Part shown: in pieces, positions 8,493-16,969 of the stretch | Numbering within the stretch: position 1 is the stretch's first letter | How the letters are laid out: every line of letters begins with the position of its first letter | Origin: Candidatus Methanosuratincola sp. | GTDB taxonomy: Archaea; Thermoproteota; Methanomethylicia; Methanomethylicales; Methanomethylicaceae | DNA: 57,076 bases | NCBI GenBank assembly: GCA_014361455.1 | Contig: JACIVP010000009.1 | Span: 1 to 57,076, forward strand | Direction: 5' to 3' | Position numbers and translations under genes: made by a program | The notes under the pieces: generated by a model | The model's input: only the letters and a program-made list of their open reading frames with translations | Databases searched by the model: none | What the model was told of the DNA's origin: nothing

Positions 8493-9209
8493 ATGTTAGC
8501 CGTTGAAGTTAAAGATTTGGTTAAAGATTACGGAAGTTTCAGGGTACTTAAAGGAATATCGTTCGATGTAGACGAGGGGGTGATATTCGGGCTGATAGGA
8601 CCGAACGCCGCCGGTAAGACGACTGCATTGAGGATAATATCAACACTCCTGCAGATAACCTCCGGCTCTGTAAAGGTGTTTGGTCACGACGTGATCAAAG
8701 AAGCAGGTCAAGTTAGACAGCTCATAAGCTACTTGCCAGAAGATGCGGGAGCATACAAAGACCTCACGGGCAAGCGTTATCTGGAGTTCATCGCAGCCTT
8801 CTTCAAAGACGGCAACAAGACCAAGAAGATGGTTGAGAGAGGAATGAAGATTGCGGACCTGGGGGAAAGGATCAACGACAAGGTGGATACTTACAGCAAG
8901 GGGATGATAAGGCGCCTCTTGGTTGGGAGAGCCCTGATGATGCAGCCAAGGCTGGCGGTGCTGGACGAGCCAACCTCCGGTTTAGACGTGGTTAATGCTC
9001 AAGAGGTAAGAAAAATAATACAAGATGCGGTCAAGGATGGGACCACGATTCTGTTATCTTCGCATAACATGTTTGAAGTAGATTTCTTGTGCAGTCACAT
9101 TGCCCTGATAAATGAGGGGAAAATAGTCGAAGAGGGGAGCCCTCATGAGCTGAAGGAGAAGTACAATGCCGCCAACCTTGAAGAGGTATTCGCGGAGGTG
9201 GTCAAATGA
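8493..9209 (+). CDS. ABC transporter ATP-binding protein (export type)
   Basis: This 238-residue ATPase powers the adjacent ABC-2 permease. It has Walker A GPNAAGKTT, a signature loop YSKGMIRRL (degenerate LSGGQ, as in NatA and drug exporters), Walker B LAVLDEPTSGLD and an H-loop SSHN. The C-terminus ends near the permease start, and the TGA stop overlaps its ATG as ATGA, implying translational coupling. Both genes are intact although everything around them in the integrated element is broken. The exported substrate cannot be told from sequence; antibiotics, bacteriocin-like peptides and sodium are known for relatives. Confidence 0.92.
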   Translation: MLAVEVKDLVKDYGSFRVLKGISFDVDEGVIFGLIGPNAAGKTTALRIISTLLQITSGSVKVFGHDVIKEAGQVRQLISYLPEDAGAYKDLTGKRYLEFIAAFFKDGNKTKKMVERGMKIADLGERINDKVDTYSKGMIRRLLVGRALMMQPRLAVLDEPTSGLDVVNAQEVRKIIQDAVKDGTTILLSSHNMFEVDFLCSHIALINEGKIVEEGSPHELKEKYNAANLEEVFAEVVK

Positions 9210-10459
9210 GTGACCTCACCAACATGATAAAGAAGGAAATTCGGGAGCTGCTTACGCTTCAGACAATAATTCCTATGCTGGTCATGGCGCTCATATTTGT
9301 CGGAATGGGAGGCGTGACGGGAGGGATCAATGAGGAGGCAACGAAAAATCCGCTTATAGGGATCATAAATGAGGACGATGGCTCTCTATCTGGAATAGCT
9401 ACAGCGGTTCTCAACGGACGGGCGGAGGTCGTCTACAATTCTACTGACAGAGCCGACGTGCCGGCGGCTTTGGAGCAAGTGAAGGAGAAAGACGGCGTAG
9501 CAGTACTTGTAATCCCTGAGGGCTTCAGTGATAGCATATACGGGAACAGCACGGGGAAGATACAAATCTATTGGATAATGAAAGGCGCAGGCATAATGGA
9601 TTCCGTATCCACAGGCGTTGTTGACGCTCTGATTCAAGCCATCAATCATGAGATAGCCAAAGAGCTGATTGAACAGGACATTTCGGTTAACCCTGAGATA
9701 GCCCTGAATCCAACCATAAAAAACGAAACAACCATTTTCAAAGGAAAGGAGATGGAAGGATTGTCCCCTGTAGCGATAACGGGGATGTTGTCCTCGCAGT
9801 CAACAATCGTCCCAGTAGTCATGATGATGATAATAATAACTGCGGGCAGCATCGTCATATCATCGATGGGGATGGAGAAGGAGAACAAAACATTGGAGAC
9901 TCTGCTGACGCTCCCCATAAAAAGGAGCTCCATAATCGCTGGTAAAATCGTTGCTAGCGCAGTCGTAGGACTATTGATGGCGGTCATATACATGTTAGGG
10001 TTTGGGTACTACATGCATTCTTTAACGACGGGCTTAGAGGTAAACTTGGCGGATTTTGGACTGGCGCTGGGGATCCAAGACTATGTGTTGGTTGGGCTGT
10101 CTGTGTTTGTAACTTTGCTAGCCGGGCTGTCTCTGTGCATGCTTTTGGGAGCCTTCGCAAAGGACTACAAAAGCGCACAGACATTCATACTCCCCATAAC
10201 AGCTCTCACAATGATCCCTATGCTTATCATAATGTTCAAGGACTTTAACACGCTGCCGGTAGTGTTGCAGGGTCTCTTGTTTGCCATACCTTTCTCCCAC
10301 CCGATGATGGCCATGAGAGCGCTCTTGTTCGACGACTACCTGCTTGTGCTTGGCGGCATTCTATATGTCACACTGTTTGCAGCGGTAACCGTAGCCGTGG
10401 TGGTTCATATCTTCAAGACCGACAGACTACTGATTGGGAGGATCAGTAAGAAGAAATAG
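9206..10459 (+). CDS. ABC-2 type exporter permease
   Basis: The 417-residue membrane protein has the ABC-2 (NatB-like) layout: a first membrane helix near residues 20-38, a large outside domain (about 45-200), then five to six membrane segments from about 205 to 400. A KENKTLETLLTLPIKRSSII stretch lies just after the second helix, the typical contact region in this family. Its start overlaps the ATPase stop. Composition and integrity match a functional gene, suggesting that this cargo is still under selection. Confidence 0.9.
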   Translation: MSDLTNMIKKEIRELLTLQTIIPMLVMALIFVGMGGVTGGINEEATKNPLIGIINEDDGSLSGIATAVLNGRAEVVYNSTDRADVPAALEQVKEKDGVAVLVIPEGFSDSIYGNSTGKIQIYWIMKGAGIMDSVSTGVVDALIQAINHEIAKELIEQDISVNPEIALNPTIKNETTIFKGKEMEGLSPVAITGMLSSQSTIVPVVMMMIIITAGSIVISSMGMEKENKTLETLLTLPIKRSSIIAGKIVASAVVGLLMAVIYMLGFGYYMHSLTTGLEVNLADFGLALGIQDYVLVGLSVFVTLLAGLSLCMLLGAFAKDYKSAQTFILPITALTMIPMLIIMFKDFNTLPVVLQGLLFAIPFSHPMMAMRALLFDDYLLVLGGILYVTLFAAVTVAVVVHIFKTDRLLIGRISKKK

Positions 10460-10585
10460 AGGCGCCGCTTTCAAGCAGAACCACAAGAGGCGATCAGGCA
10501 TAACGACAATGACGCCATCCACCGATTGAAATCAGCGGCTTCCAGGTTTCGTTTTATTTTATTCAGCAGGCGGGCGCCACCGGGA

Positions 10586-10834
10586 TCAAATGCCCTGGCT
10601 ATTATTGCCGATGACCTTACCTCTCGCAAGGGATGCCGCCATCCCGACAAGGCAGAGCGCCGCAAAGAAAACGAAGGTCGTAGTGAGTGCCCATGAACGA
10701 CGGGTAGAGGGGCGGGCTTATCTGGACCGGCCAGACGTAGACTGACAGAACCATCATTGCGAACCCCATGCTCAGCGTCTGCCCGACCTGGCGCATCGTT
10801 ACCAGGGTTCCGGAAGCCGGGATCAGGGTGTGGA
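10586..10834 (-). pseudogene. C-terminal fragment of an MFS multidrug transporter
   Basis: On the minus strand one frame gives TLIPASGTLVTMRQVGQTLS, then SMGFAMMVLSVYVW and SPPLYPSFMGT. A second frame continues TTFVFFAALCLVGMAASLAR before a stop at 10586-10588. Together they match the last two membrane helices of DHA2-type major facilitator exporters. There is one frameshift near 10685 and no upstream part, so this is a broken remnant abutting attR. Confidence 0.65.
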
Positions 10835-11020
10835 GAGGGCAAAAGTGAACCGCAAGGGATAACCGATAGTTAAAATAGATACTAAATCATGCCCCGCAGA
10901 GGCTACAGCGCCGTTACTGTACATCAGACCTGTACGAGCAATTGAAAATCATTGCCGAATCTGAAAAATGTTCAATCTAGGGTCTAATATTAATGTCAAT
11001 CACAAAATAGTCCATATTTA

Positions 11021-11068
11021 GGTTTCGTAAACCGTTGGTCGGGGGTTCAAATCCCCCCTAAGGCTCCA
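11021..11068 (+). repeat. attR: right copy of the 48-base repeat
   Basis: Exact copy of the 3' part of tRNA-Thr(CGU). It lacks the 5' half of a tRNA (the preceding bases are AT-rich and unrelated), so it is an attachment site rather than a gene. It marks the right end of the integrated element. Confidence 0.88.
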
Positions 11069-11150
11069 GAAACTTTTTTTAGAAAAAAGCTCAACAAAAA
11101 AGAGCTTATTCTGAATGGTTTCAAAGGCTGATTGCACGGCACAGTTATGA
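11069..11150 (+). other. Leader of a second, more decayed element of the same type
   Basis: The sequence after attR resembles the sequence after attL. Both have AAAAGCTCAAC, then a TTCTGAA block, then GGCT-A-TG-AC-G-ACAGT at the same spacing (compare 6490-6555 with 11087-11152). In the first element this stretch leads into the integrase start. The similarity implies a tandemly integrated relative whose integrase has almost completely eroded. The right boundary of this second element cannot be seen. Confidence 0.45.
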
Positions 11151-11543
11151 AAGGGCGAAGTTGCCAGAATGCTCGAGGCAGCTAAAGACATAGGACTATC
11201 AGAAGTGGGAACCACCAGAAATCATTCCTAGCTGAATTTTATGGTTGTGAAGCCGACCTAGGTAAATGTGACCCAGAATTGCCTTCCGAGGTTCAAGAAC
11301 AGGAACAGCCACAGGAATCGACTTTCCACGTCTAGCATATATCATGTACTGCCATGGCATGGGCGGCCTGATCCAAGGCATAGCCCCAGCCAGTGTTCCC
11401 TGCCACGAAACGGATCACAAGGACGAATTGGGGCGATCCTATGGCGCTATAGACAGCCTATGTAAGAGGCGCTGTCCCTATGTTCGTGTCCTGGTCGGGC
11501 GCAGGCATGAGCTGCTCGGTCAGGATGAGTGAGGCGGCGTAGG

Positions 11544-11696
11544 CTACCTTCTGAAGATCTTTACGACCAGGATGGCGATCATGAATCCGGCTACGAAAGA
11601 GGGGACTCCAATGTCCGGGCGTTCCAATGTTCCGGAGATGGATATGATCATGATCAATATGATGGCAGATACGAGGACGAGCCTGAACATGTTCAT
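11544..11696 (-). CDS. Two-helix small membrane protein, unknown
   Basis: The 50-codon frame encodes two hydrophobic segments (residues 5-21 and 32-47) joined by a short polar loop with RPDIG. A TATA-like TTTATAAA at about 11729-11736 on the minus strand lies about 35 bases before the ATG. It is downstream of a 38-codon frame on the same strand. Small size makes it uncertain, and I know no matching family. Confidence 0.35.
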   Translation of the reverse strand: MNMFRLVLVSAIILIMIISISGTLERPDIGVPSFVAGFMIAILVVKIFRR

Positions 11697-11796
11697 GGTG
11701 TTTACCACAAGTTCCAGCGGCTTGGCTGCATTTATAAATGTTGGCTCGAGGTCGCTGAAGAAAACATATAAGTAAATGCGGAGGAGATGGTAAGGC

Positions 11797-11913
11797 TCAG
11801 GATTCGAGCAATGAAGAGATTTCTCGAACCTTGTCCGTGACCTCTGCAATGGACTGGCTCATGAGGTAGATATCCACAAATGTTCCAGTCTCACGTATGA
11901 ACTTGAATCTCAT
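11797..11913 (-). CDS. Putative 38-residue protein, unknown
   Basis: A short frame starts at ATG 11913 behind a GGAAGG that could serve as a ribosome binding site, with an AT-rich TATA candidate near 11965-11976. The product is amphipathic, with a helix-forming end (SQSIAEVTDKVREISSLLE). It could be a small regulator made with the membrane peptide downstream, or the remains of a longer gene. Confidence is low because chance frames of this length are common. Confidence 0.25.
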   Translation of the reverse strand: MRFKFIRETGTFVDIYLMSQSIAEVTDKVREISSLLES

Positions 11914-12553
11914 CCTTCCTTACCCCATACCTATGCCCGGTCAGATCCCTGAACCGGTTCCCATTAAACATTTTATAATGATCAATATAAAAACCTTTTT
12001 ACCTGTCTTGTAGTTGTTTAGTTGTTTAACAGAAAAAAGTCCATCAAAGGTGCGCAGAGTGCTTTTTGGAGTGCTGGTGGTTGCACCCCTCGGCCATAAA
12101 ACTTCGACGCTAGGCGGTCTCTGGCTGGGCCTCCTGAACCTGCCAGACCTCCAGAGCGTCTCCTTCAATCTTGTCGCAGCCTTCCTCTGATCAGCACCGG
12201 TAGACGATCGCCGATCAGTGCTGGTACCCGATTTTCGATCCCTGCCGGTTCATGACTGCTTGGTCGTGGTCCTCCAAGACGCCCAGCAGGCTTTTGTATG
12301 AGCGGCACTTCCAGGACAGTATAGCACCTGGACGATCGCAAATTACCAATCATCCCGGTGCAGACGTCCTCATATCCCGGATTGTAGCTTTGCAACCTCC
12401 GCCCATGTATTCTGCGGCTGTGGAAATGATGCCTTCAACCCTGCTGAAGACGCGCTCAGCGCTCCAGAAGCGCGCCTGAAATTGGCGACCTCGGTAGTAA
12501 TTCCGAGTACATAAATATAAAAATAGATAATAAATATAAAATAAGGGATTAAT
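11914..12553. other. Gene-poor region of the accessory island
   Basis: I see no convincing gene. A frame ending near 12520 (HVFCGCGNDAFNPAEDALS) looks protein-like but has no beginning. The last 60 bases before mscL are very AT-rich with two TATA-like stretches (12512-12520 and 12531-12540), probably the mscL promoter. Confidence 0.4.
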
Positions 12554-12937
12554 TTGTCCGATGAAATGCTTGAAGAGCTGAAGCAGATAAGAAAGCTTCT
12601 CGAACCGAAACCTGCACCTCCACCGCCGCCTGCACCCAAGGGGCTGATCAATGAGTTCAAGGAGTTCATCAAGAGCTATAAGGTCATGGGGATGGCGGTA
12701 GCGTTCATCCTCGGCTTGTACTTGGGCGCGCTGACGCAGTCGCTAGTTAAGGATATACTGATGCCGCTGATCGGGCTGGCGCTGCCAGGAATGGCTGATC
12801 TGGCGACACTCGAGGTTGCCGTGGGCAACCAGATATTCCGCGTCGGCAGCTTCCTAGTCGCTGTGATTACATTCATCGTCGTTGCATTCGTGATATTCAT
12901 AATCGTGAAGATCACCAAGAGGATTGGCATCGAGTAG
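12554..12937 (+). CDS. mscL: Large-conductance mechanosensitive channel
   Basis: MscL forms a homopentameric membrane valve that opens under osmotic downshock. The 127-residue protein has the family's two helices: TM1 near 54-75 (GMAVAFILGLYLGALTQSLV with DILMPLIG following) and TM2 near 98-120, then a basic tail. The N-terminus is longer than usual and contains a coiled-coil-like start and a proline run (PKPAPPPPPAPKG). The start is TTG 12554, or ATG 12566 four codons later. Confidence 0.88.
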   Translation: MSDEMLEELKQIRKLLEPKPAPPPPPAPKGLINEFKEFIKSYKVMGMAVAFILGLYLGALTQSLVKDILMPLIGLALPGMADLATLEVAVGNQIFRVGSFLVAVITFIVVAFVIFIIVKITKRIGIE

Positions 12938-13090
12938 GCACAAGTCCCATCTTTTATTTTACCCCGCTCATTTTTCTAAACAGGCAGCATTGAGATCGAC
13001 TTATCCGGCGTCGTGTAGGCACTGAGCGATAACGGAGGTGGTGGTTCAGGGTTAAATACTCCCATCGATCATTAGTGAAGTGATCCTGCT

Positions 13091-13777
13091 ATGGCGCCTG
13101 TTGAGAAGTTGAGGGCGGCTGAGGCTGCACTGAAGGAAGTAAAGGATGGGCAGATACTCGGGATAGGCACTGGGTCCACAGTGGCGGTCTTCATAGGGCT
13201 CCTGGGTAAGAAGGTCAAGGAAGAGGGCTGGGAGATTGCCTGTGTTCCAACTTCATACCAGTCTGCTTACCTGGCAGTGGAGAATGGGCTCCGCCTGACA
13301 ACGTCCGACGAGCACCCGGTTATGGACCTAGCGGTGGACGGCACCGACGAGGTCGACCCAGGTCTGAACCTTATCAAGGGAGGGGGAGCGGCACTGACTA
13401 AAGAGAAGGTTGTGGACTCGTCTGCGAAGAGGTTTGTGGTGATCGCGGAAAGCAAAAAGCTGGTTGAGAATCTTGGGAAGTTCCCGCTTCCGATCGAGAT
13501 CCTGCCGTTCGCTAGAGCCAAAGTGATTCTGGATCTGGAAGAGATAGGCGGAGAGCCCAAGCTCCGGGACGGAGGAGACAGGAAGGATGGACCGCTGGTC
13601 ACTGACAATGGGAATTTCATAGTCGATGCTGCATTCGGAGAGATCAGGGATCCAAAGAAGCTTGAACTAGAGATCAAGATGATTCCCGGAGTGGTAGAGG
13701 TCGGTCTATTCGTCGGGATAGCACACTGCGCTTATCTGGGCGACAGCACAGGGGTCAGGATCCTCAGGAAGGGATAA
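13091..13777 (+). CDS. rpiA: Ribose-5-phosphate isomerase A
   Basis: RpiA interconverts ribose 5-phosphate and ribulose 5-phosphate. The 228-residue protein has the substrate loop GIGTGSTVAVFI (about 23-34), the catalytic region DLAVDGTDEVD, the KGGGAALTKEKVV segment and a C-terminal GLFVGIAHCAYLG. Length is standard. In archaea without an oxidative pentose phosphate pathway, this enzyme supplies ribose together with the ribulose monophosphate route. It stands alone between mscL and a tRNA on the other strand. Confidence 0.95.
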   Translation: MAPVEKLRAAEAALKEVKDGQILGIGTGSTVAVFIGLLGKKVKEEGWEIACVPTSYQSAYLAVENGLRLTTSDEHPVMDLAVDGTDEVDPGLNLIKGGGAALTKEKVVDSSAKRFVVIAESKKLVENLGKFPLPIEILPFARAKVILDLEEIGGEPKLRDGGDRKDGPLVTDNGNFIVDAAFGEIRDPKKLELEIKMIPGVVEVGLFVGIAHCAYLGDSTGVRILRKG

Positions 13778-13791
13778 ATGAACCGCAGTAG

Positions 13792-13898
13792 TGCCGGGGA
13801 CGGGACTCGAACCCGCGATTTCCGGATCTCCCATCGAGCGCCTTGTCCAGGTCTGAGATTATGAGTCCGGCGCTCTAGCCAGCCTGAGCCACCCCGGC
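13792..13898 (-). tRNA. tRNA-Met (CAU, elongator) with a 32-base intron at 37/38
   Basis: On the minus strand GCCGGGG pairs with CCCCGGC, the D-arm is GCTC...GAGC and the T-arm is CGGGTTCGAGTCCCG. The anticodon loop CTCATAA is split after CATA by 32 bases (about 13828-13859), and its stem is CCGGA/TCCGG. The position is the canonical archaeal 37/38 site cut by the bulge-helix-bulge endonuclease. A GCCGGGG acceptor is typical of elongator tRNA-Met rather than initiator or Ile2. CCA is not encoded. Confidence 0.93.
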
Positions 13899-13981
13899 AT
13901 TGAAGTTTTTTTACAGCAACCGGATATTTTAATCCTTCTGATTGTACAAAAAGGGATAGCGTTGTGTCGTGGTGTGGAACT

Positions 13982-15121
13982 TCAGATCGCACCCTGCCCC
14001 GGTCCGGGGGAGAATTCCACTGGATTGGAAGCTATTTGAATCGCCGTGAGTAAGTCCCCTTCCCACAAAAACTCAAGCCTATGACGGCATCTGTGGAGAT
14101 CTTTCTGGAGCATTGCCCCGAATATGATCGGCAAGATGACAGTTGCTTCCCCATAGACGGTTGCCCTAACTGCGGCTGTAGAGACCTTGCCCCACGACTT
14201 GGCCTCGTCAAGAGTGCTGCCAGAAAGACCCCCCCAATGTGGCGAGTCGGCGGTTATTTGGAAGGCGTACGAGTGACCTTTTGCACCATCGAACATGACT
14301 GTGGCGTCGTTTATGTAATTCTTCGGCACGCCCCCACCGACGTATATTGCGCCAGTCTTTCTTGATTTTAGCACGATCTGTCCAATCTCAAAGTTGTCCC
14401 TGACGGTATCGACAATGATCGGCTGGACGCCCCTTGCCCTAGCATTTCGATAATGCTGAGTGATGCCGATTCCTATCGAGCTATCCGCGATGGCAGGGCA
14501 GAATATTGGCACATTGTGGCAGAATGCAGTGTGAAGTATAGAGTCAGAGTCGCTCAAGGTCCCACCAAGCAGATGAAGGAACTCTCTTGTGGAGTACCTC
14601 CTAACTTCTAGCGAGTCACAGAAGGCGGCAATGGAATTGTCGCACTCGATGAAACCGATCTCATCCACGTAGGTGTCATAGATCCTATTGATGTAAAGGT
14701 CATGCAGCCGCGAGTCGTCTGATTCAGAATCGCCTTGATAATGGCTATAGCCCTTCGCAGCATAATAATCCTGGTATAGGATAGCCCCTGTCGAAACGAT
14801 CACGTCCACCATCGCAGCCGCGATCATGTCTCGGATAATCTTTCGCATCCCGCCGGCAATGAGGGGACCGGATAAACCGAGCATGATTGTTGGTCTGCTC
14901 TTGTCAGTGAGCATGCTCTCATAAACTTTGGCGCATTCCGAAAGCCTCCGAGACTGGATCCCGCATCGACCCCAAGCATCCACGAGATCACTGATTGTGT
15001 GTATCTGCGCAAAGTCTACTGGACGTATCTTCTCGCGCAGAAGGCTGGACCTCACCTTCTCGTCCAGTCCCTCCCCGACCTGGAATTTGTGTCCATATTT
15101 CTCATTATTATAGATTTCCAC
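13982..15121 (-). CDS. dys: Deoxyhypusine synthase (or close homolog)
   Basis: The enzyme transfers the aminobutyl group of spermidine to a lysine of eIF5A, using NAD. The 379-residue protein has the NAD-fold segments TGAILYQDYY and IYVGGGVPKNYI, and the catalytic-lysine motif DEAKSWGK (Lys312). The form HWGGLSGSTLDEA also occurs in bacterial DHS-like homospermidine synthases, so the substrate cannot be settled from this gene alone. An eIF5A gene with the modification site at 52983 supports deoxyhypusine synthase. The GTG start follows GAGGTG. Confidence 0.85.
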   Translation of the reverse strand: MEIYNNEKYGHKFQVGEGLDEKVRSSLLREKIRPVDFAQIHTISDLVDAWGRCGIQSRRLSECAKVYESMLTDKSRPTIMLGLSGPLIAGGMRKIIRDMIAAAMVDVIVSTGAILYQDYYAAKGYSHYQGDSESDDSRLHDLYINRIYDTYVDEIGFIECDNSIAAFCDSLEVRRYSTREFLHLLGGTLSDSDSILHTAFCHNVPIFCPAIADSSIGIGITQHYRNARARGVQPIIVDTVRDNFEIGQIVLKSRKTGAIYVGGGVPKNYINDATVMFDGAKGHSYAFQITADSPHWGGLSGSTLDEAKSWGKVSTAAVRATVYGEATVILPIIFGAMLQKDLHRCRHRLEFLWEGDLLTAIQIASNPVEFSPGPGQGAI

Positions 15122-15508
15122 ATCTTCCCACCTCTTGTCTTGTTAGGCATCGGAGAATGAGCGCATGAAGGCGCCAGGGCATCAGCAATATAGGAGGTAG
15201 AATGGCGGGAAGCGCAAGGCAATTCGCTGCCTGTGAGGGGCAGTATCGGATTGTAGCTTCCATGGAGGCGAATGGGGTGCGCTCTTTCCAGATGCGGTAT
15301 TTTTAATTTTAAACCTCGCTTATATGAATGATCTTCGACAATTGACGCTAGTATATTCTTGTTTTACATCGTATTGACGACAGGGATTGGGCGTGCGAAA
15401 ATAGTTTGTGTCGTATTTCGGATATAACAGAGGTGAAGATGGATATGCAGCGATGACAAAATCTTTTTTAAATTGAATCCGGCTTTAGAGGAAGTGCGAA
15501 GCATCAAA
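15122..15508. other. Intergenic region with the tRNA-Thr promoter
   Basis: No gene is visible. AT-rich stretches occur at 15298-15320 and 15466-15480. The latter (TTTTTTAAATTG) is 30-40 bases before tRNA-Thr(UGU) and is probably its TATA box. Confidence 0.4.
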
Positions 15509-15585
15509 GCCCTAGTAGCTCAGCCCGGCAGAGCGACGGTTTTGTAAACCGTTGGTCGGGGGTTCAAATCCCCCCTAGGGCTCCA
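15509..15585 (+). tRNA. tRNA-Thr (anticodon UGU), CCA encoded
   Basis: Acceptor GCCCTAG/CTAGGGC, anticodon stem ACGGT/ACCGT with loop TTTGTAA, discriminator T and CCA. The body is nearly the same as tRNA-Thr(CGU) at 6395; the 48-base att segment matches here at 46 of 48 positions, so this gene would be a plausible secondary target for the same integrase. A T-run follows at 15591-15596. Confidence 0.97.
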
Positions 15586-15617
15586 GGAACTTTTTTGGCA
15601 AAAAGGCATTAATCGAT

Positions 15618-15836
15618 TTATGGGTTTGAATGCAAGCCGCCGCCTGTCCAAGGCTGCTTCTTCTTCCATACGGCGATTATCTTATCGATTGTAATGTGCG
15701 TGTAGACGTCCTTTTCGGTTTCCAAGGTCAGAACCCCATCAGCGCAGGCGACGACCTTCCCAGAAAACTTGTCATCCCATCCGCAGTAAACGTCGATCTC
15801 TTCGTTTAATAGGTGCCCCAATATGAACTTCTCCAT
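15618..15836 (-). CDS. MM0924-like small archaeal protein
   Basis: The 72-residue protein (IDVYCGWDDKFSGKVVACAD, then a DKIIAVW strand) resembles a short family named after MM0924 of Methanosarcina and common in methanogens. The alternating strand pattern suggests a small beta-barrel, possibly Sm-like, but no function is known. It is monocistronic and convergent with tRNA-Thr. The start ATG is preceded by an A/T-rich region. Confidence 0.65.
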   Translation of the reverse strand: MEKFILGHLLNEEIDVYCGWDDKFSGKVVACADGVLTLETEKDVYTHITIDKIIAVWKKKQPWTGGGLHSNP

Positions 15837-16137
15837 TTTTTCACCCCATGATATTTTTATGGTTGATGTATATAAGCTTGAAACGAACGCTTCCGGACCG
15901 CCCCATTCTAAACGGGTTGCTTGTTTTGCCTATGTTCTACACCAATTTTCTAGAGCGACGGTTCCACGTCCAGGGCCTTAAGCAGCTCCCGAAGAATGTA
16001 CAATAGCTTTTCGTCCCTTCCAGAGCGTTGTTGTGATGGGTCCGAACATGCCAACAGTTCATGGCAATTGGAACATTACTAGTTGGAAACCATGTTGACC
16101 ATTCGTTGTTCGGTTCAGAAATATTCCGCATCCTGTC

Positions 16138-16701
16138 TCAGACGGTTTTGCTGGCGGGGTCGACTATAAATATGGCGGCAGCCAAGACGCATGTCCAGAG
16201 TGCATCTTTGTTGCCCTTGGCAGATTGAACGATATGGGTTGTCCTGATTATAAGCCCGCTCGCCTTGTAGAGTTGCTCTCTTTCCTCCCATGCCTGATTC
16301 GGATCAAAGGGTATCCCCAAGGTGGTAGCAAGCATGGTGGCAGCCAAGTCTTCAGCGTACTCACCTGCATTCTCGCCCTTCATGCCGTAGTCGTGGTGCT
16401 CTGCCAGGTACCCGTAACTGTTCCTGTCATGGGGGACAGCCAAGCCGATAGCCGCAGAGATGAGGCGGTTAGGCTCGTTGGTCTCATTCCTTGCCATTAC
16501 GCAATAGACTATACCGCCTGGGGAGAGACGCCTTAGCCCCTCTTCCTTTGTGATTATCTGGCAGTTGGGTGGGAAGATGCTGGAGACGTTCACCAGATTG
16601 AACTTTTCTATCCCGGCATCCCTGAGGGCGAGCTCAAATGCAGCAAGCCGCTCCCTATGGATACCCGTCCCTTTTACGAAAAACACCATGGATGGAATCA
16701 T
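16138..16701 (-). CDS. pdaD: Pyruvoyl-dependent arginine decarboxylase
   Basis: PdaD makes agmatine from arginine, the first step of archaeal polyamine synthesis. The proenzyme self-cleaves to create a pyruvoyl group. The cleavage motif is visible as NVSSIFPP, so Ser40-Ser41 is the expected cut. The Asn in LVNVSS, the [10 protein letters not shown] loop and the [10 protein letters not shown] segment also match. 187 residues is slightly longer than classic members. It is separate from the speH-speE pair at 36.4 kb but belongs to the same pathway. Confidence 0.92.
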   Translation of the reverse strand: MIPSMVFFVKGTGIHRERLAAFELALRDAGIEKFNLVNVSSIFPPNCQIITKEEGLRRLSPGGIVYCVMARNETNEPNRLISAAIGLAVPHDRNSYGYLAEHHDYGMKGENAGEYAEDLAATMLATTLGIPFDPNQAWEEREQLYKASGLIIRTTHIVQSAKGNKDALWTCVLAAAIFIVDPASKTV

Positions 16702-16969
16702 AATACCGTGGTTATTACATGAAAACGGATTTTAAACATTGCGGTGCGGTGGCGAGGTGCCATATTTGGAGGATGATGCTCCCGATGCGGCCTCGTAATG
16801 ATCCTGGCGTGGCATGCCATATCGTCATTTTTCTGTTGAAGGGGAGTGCATGGACGACGAAACATCGTATGGGAAGGGCTAGGGCTTCCGCAGGCTCTCC
16901 TTGCCCATAGATCCTTGGGAAAAGGGAAGGAAGGAAGGAGTGATAAAATCAGGACTGACAAAAAGGAGG

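Larger units (their letters stand above)
6424..11068. mobile_element. Decayed integrative element in tRNA-Thr(CGU)
   Basis: The element is bounded by the 48-base att repeats and spans about 4.6 kb. It carries a broken tyrosine recombinase next to attL, one small reading frame, an internal 38-base direct repeat, an unrecognised fragment, an intact two-gene ABC exporter and an MFS transporter fragment. No replication or virion genes are visible, so what remains is an immobile relic. The boundaries are seen directly; its former nature (plasmid, virus or genomic island) is unknown. Confidence 0.82.

Noticed and set aside
10471-10842. 123-codon minus-strand frame as a real gene
   Set aside because: The protein-like MFS signal is in the other frames; this one is a proline- and arginine-rich shadow.
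11021-11068. A further tRNA gene
   Set aside because: It contains only the 3' part of tRNA-Thr; the acceptor 5' strand and D-arm are absent, so it is an att site.
15937-16131. 64-codon frame just after pdaD
   Set aside because: Its ATG is close to the pdaD stop, but the composition (many Trp, His and Arg without pattern) looks non-coding.
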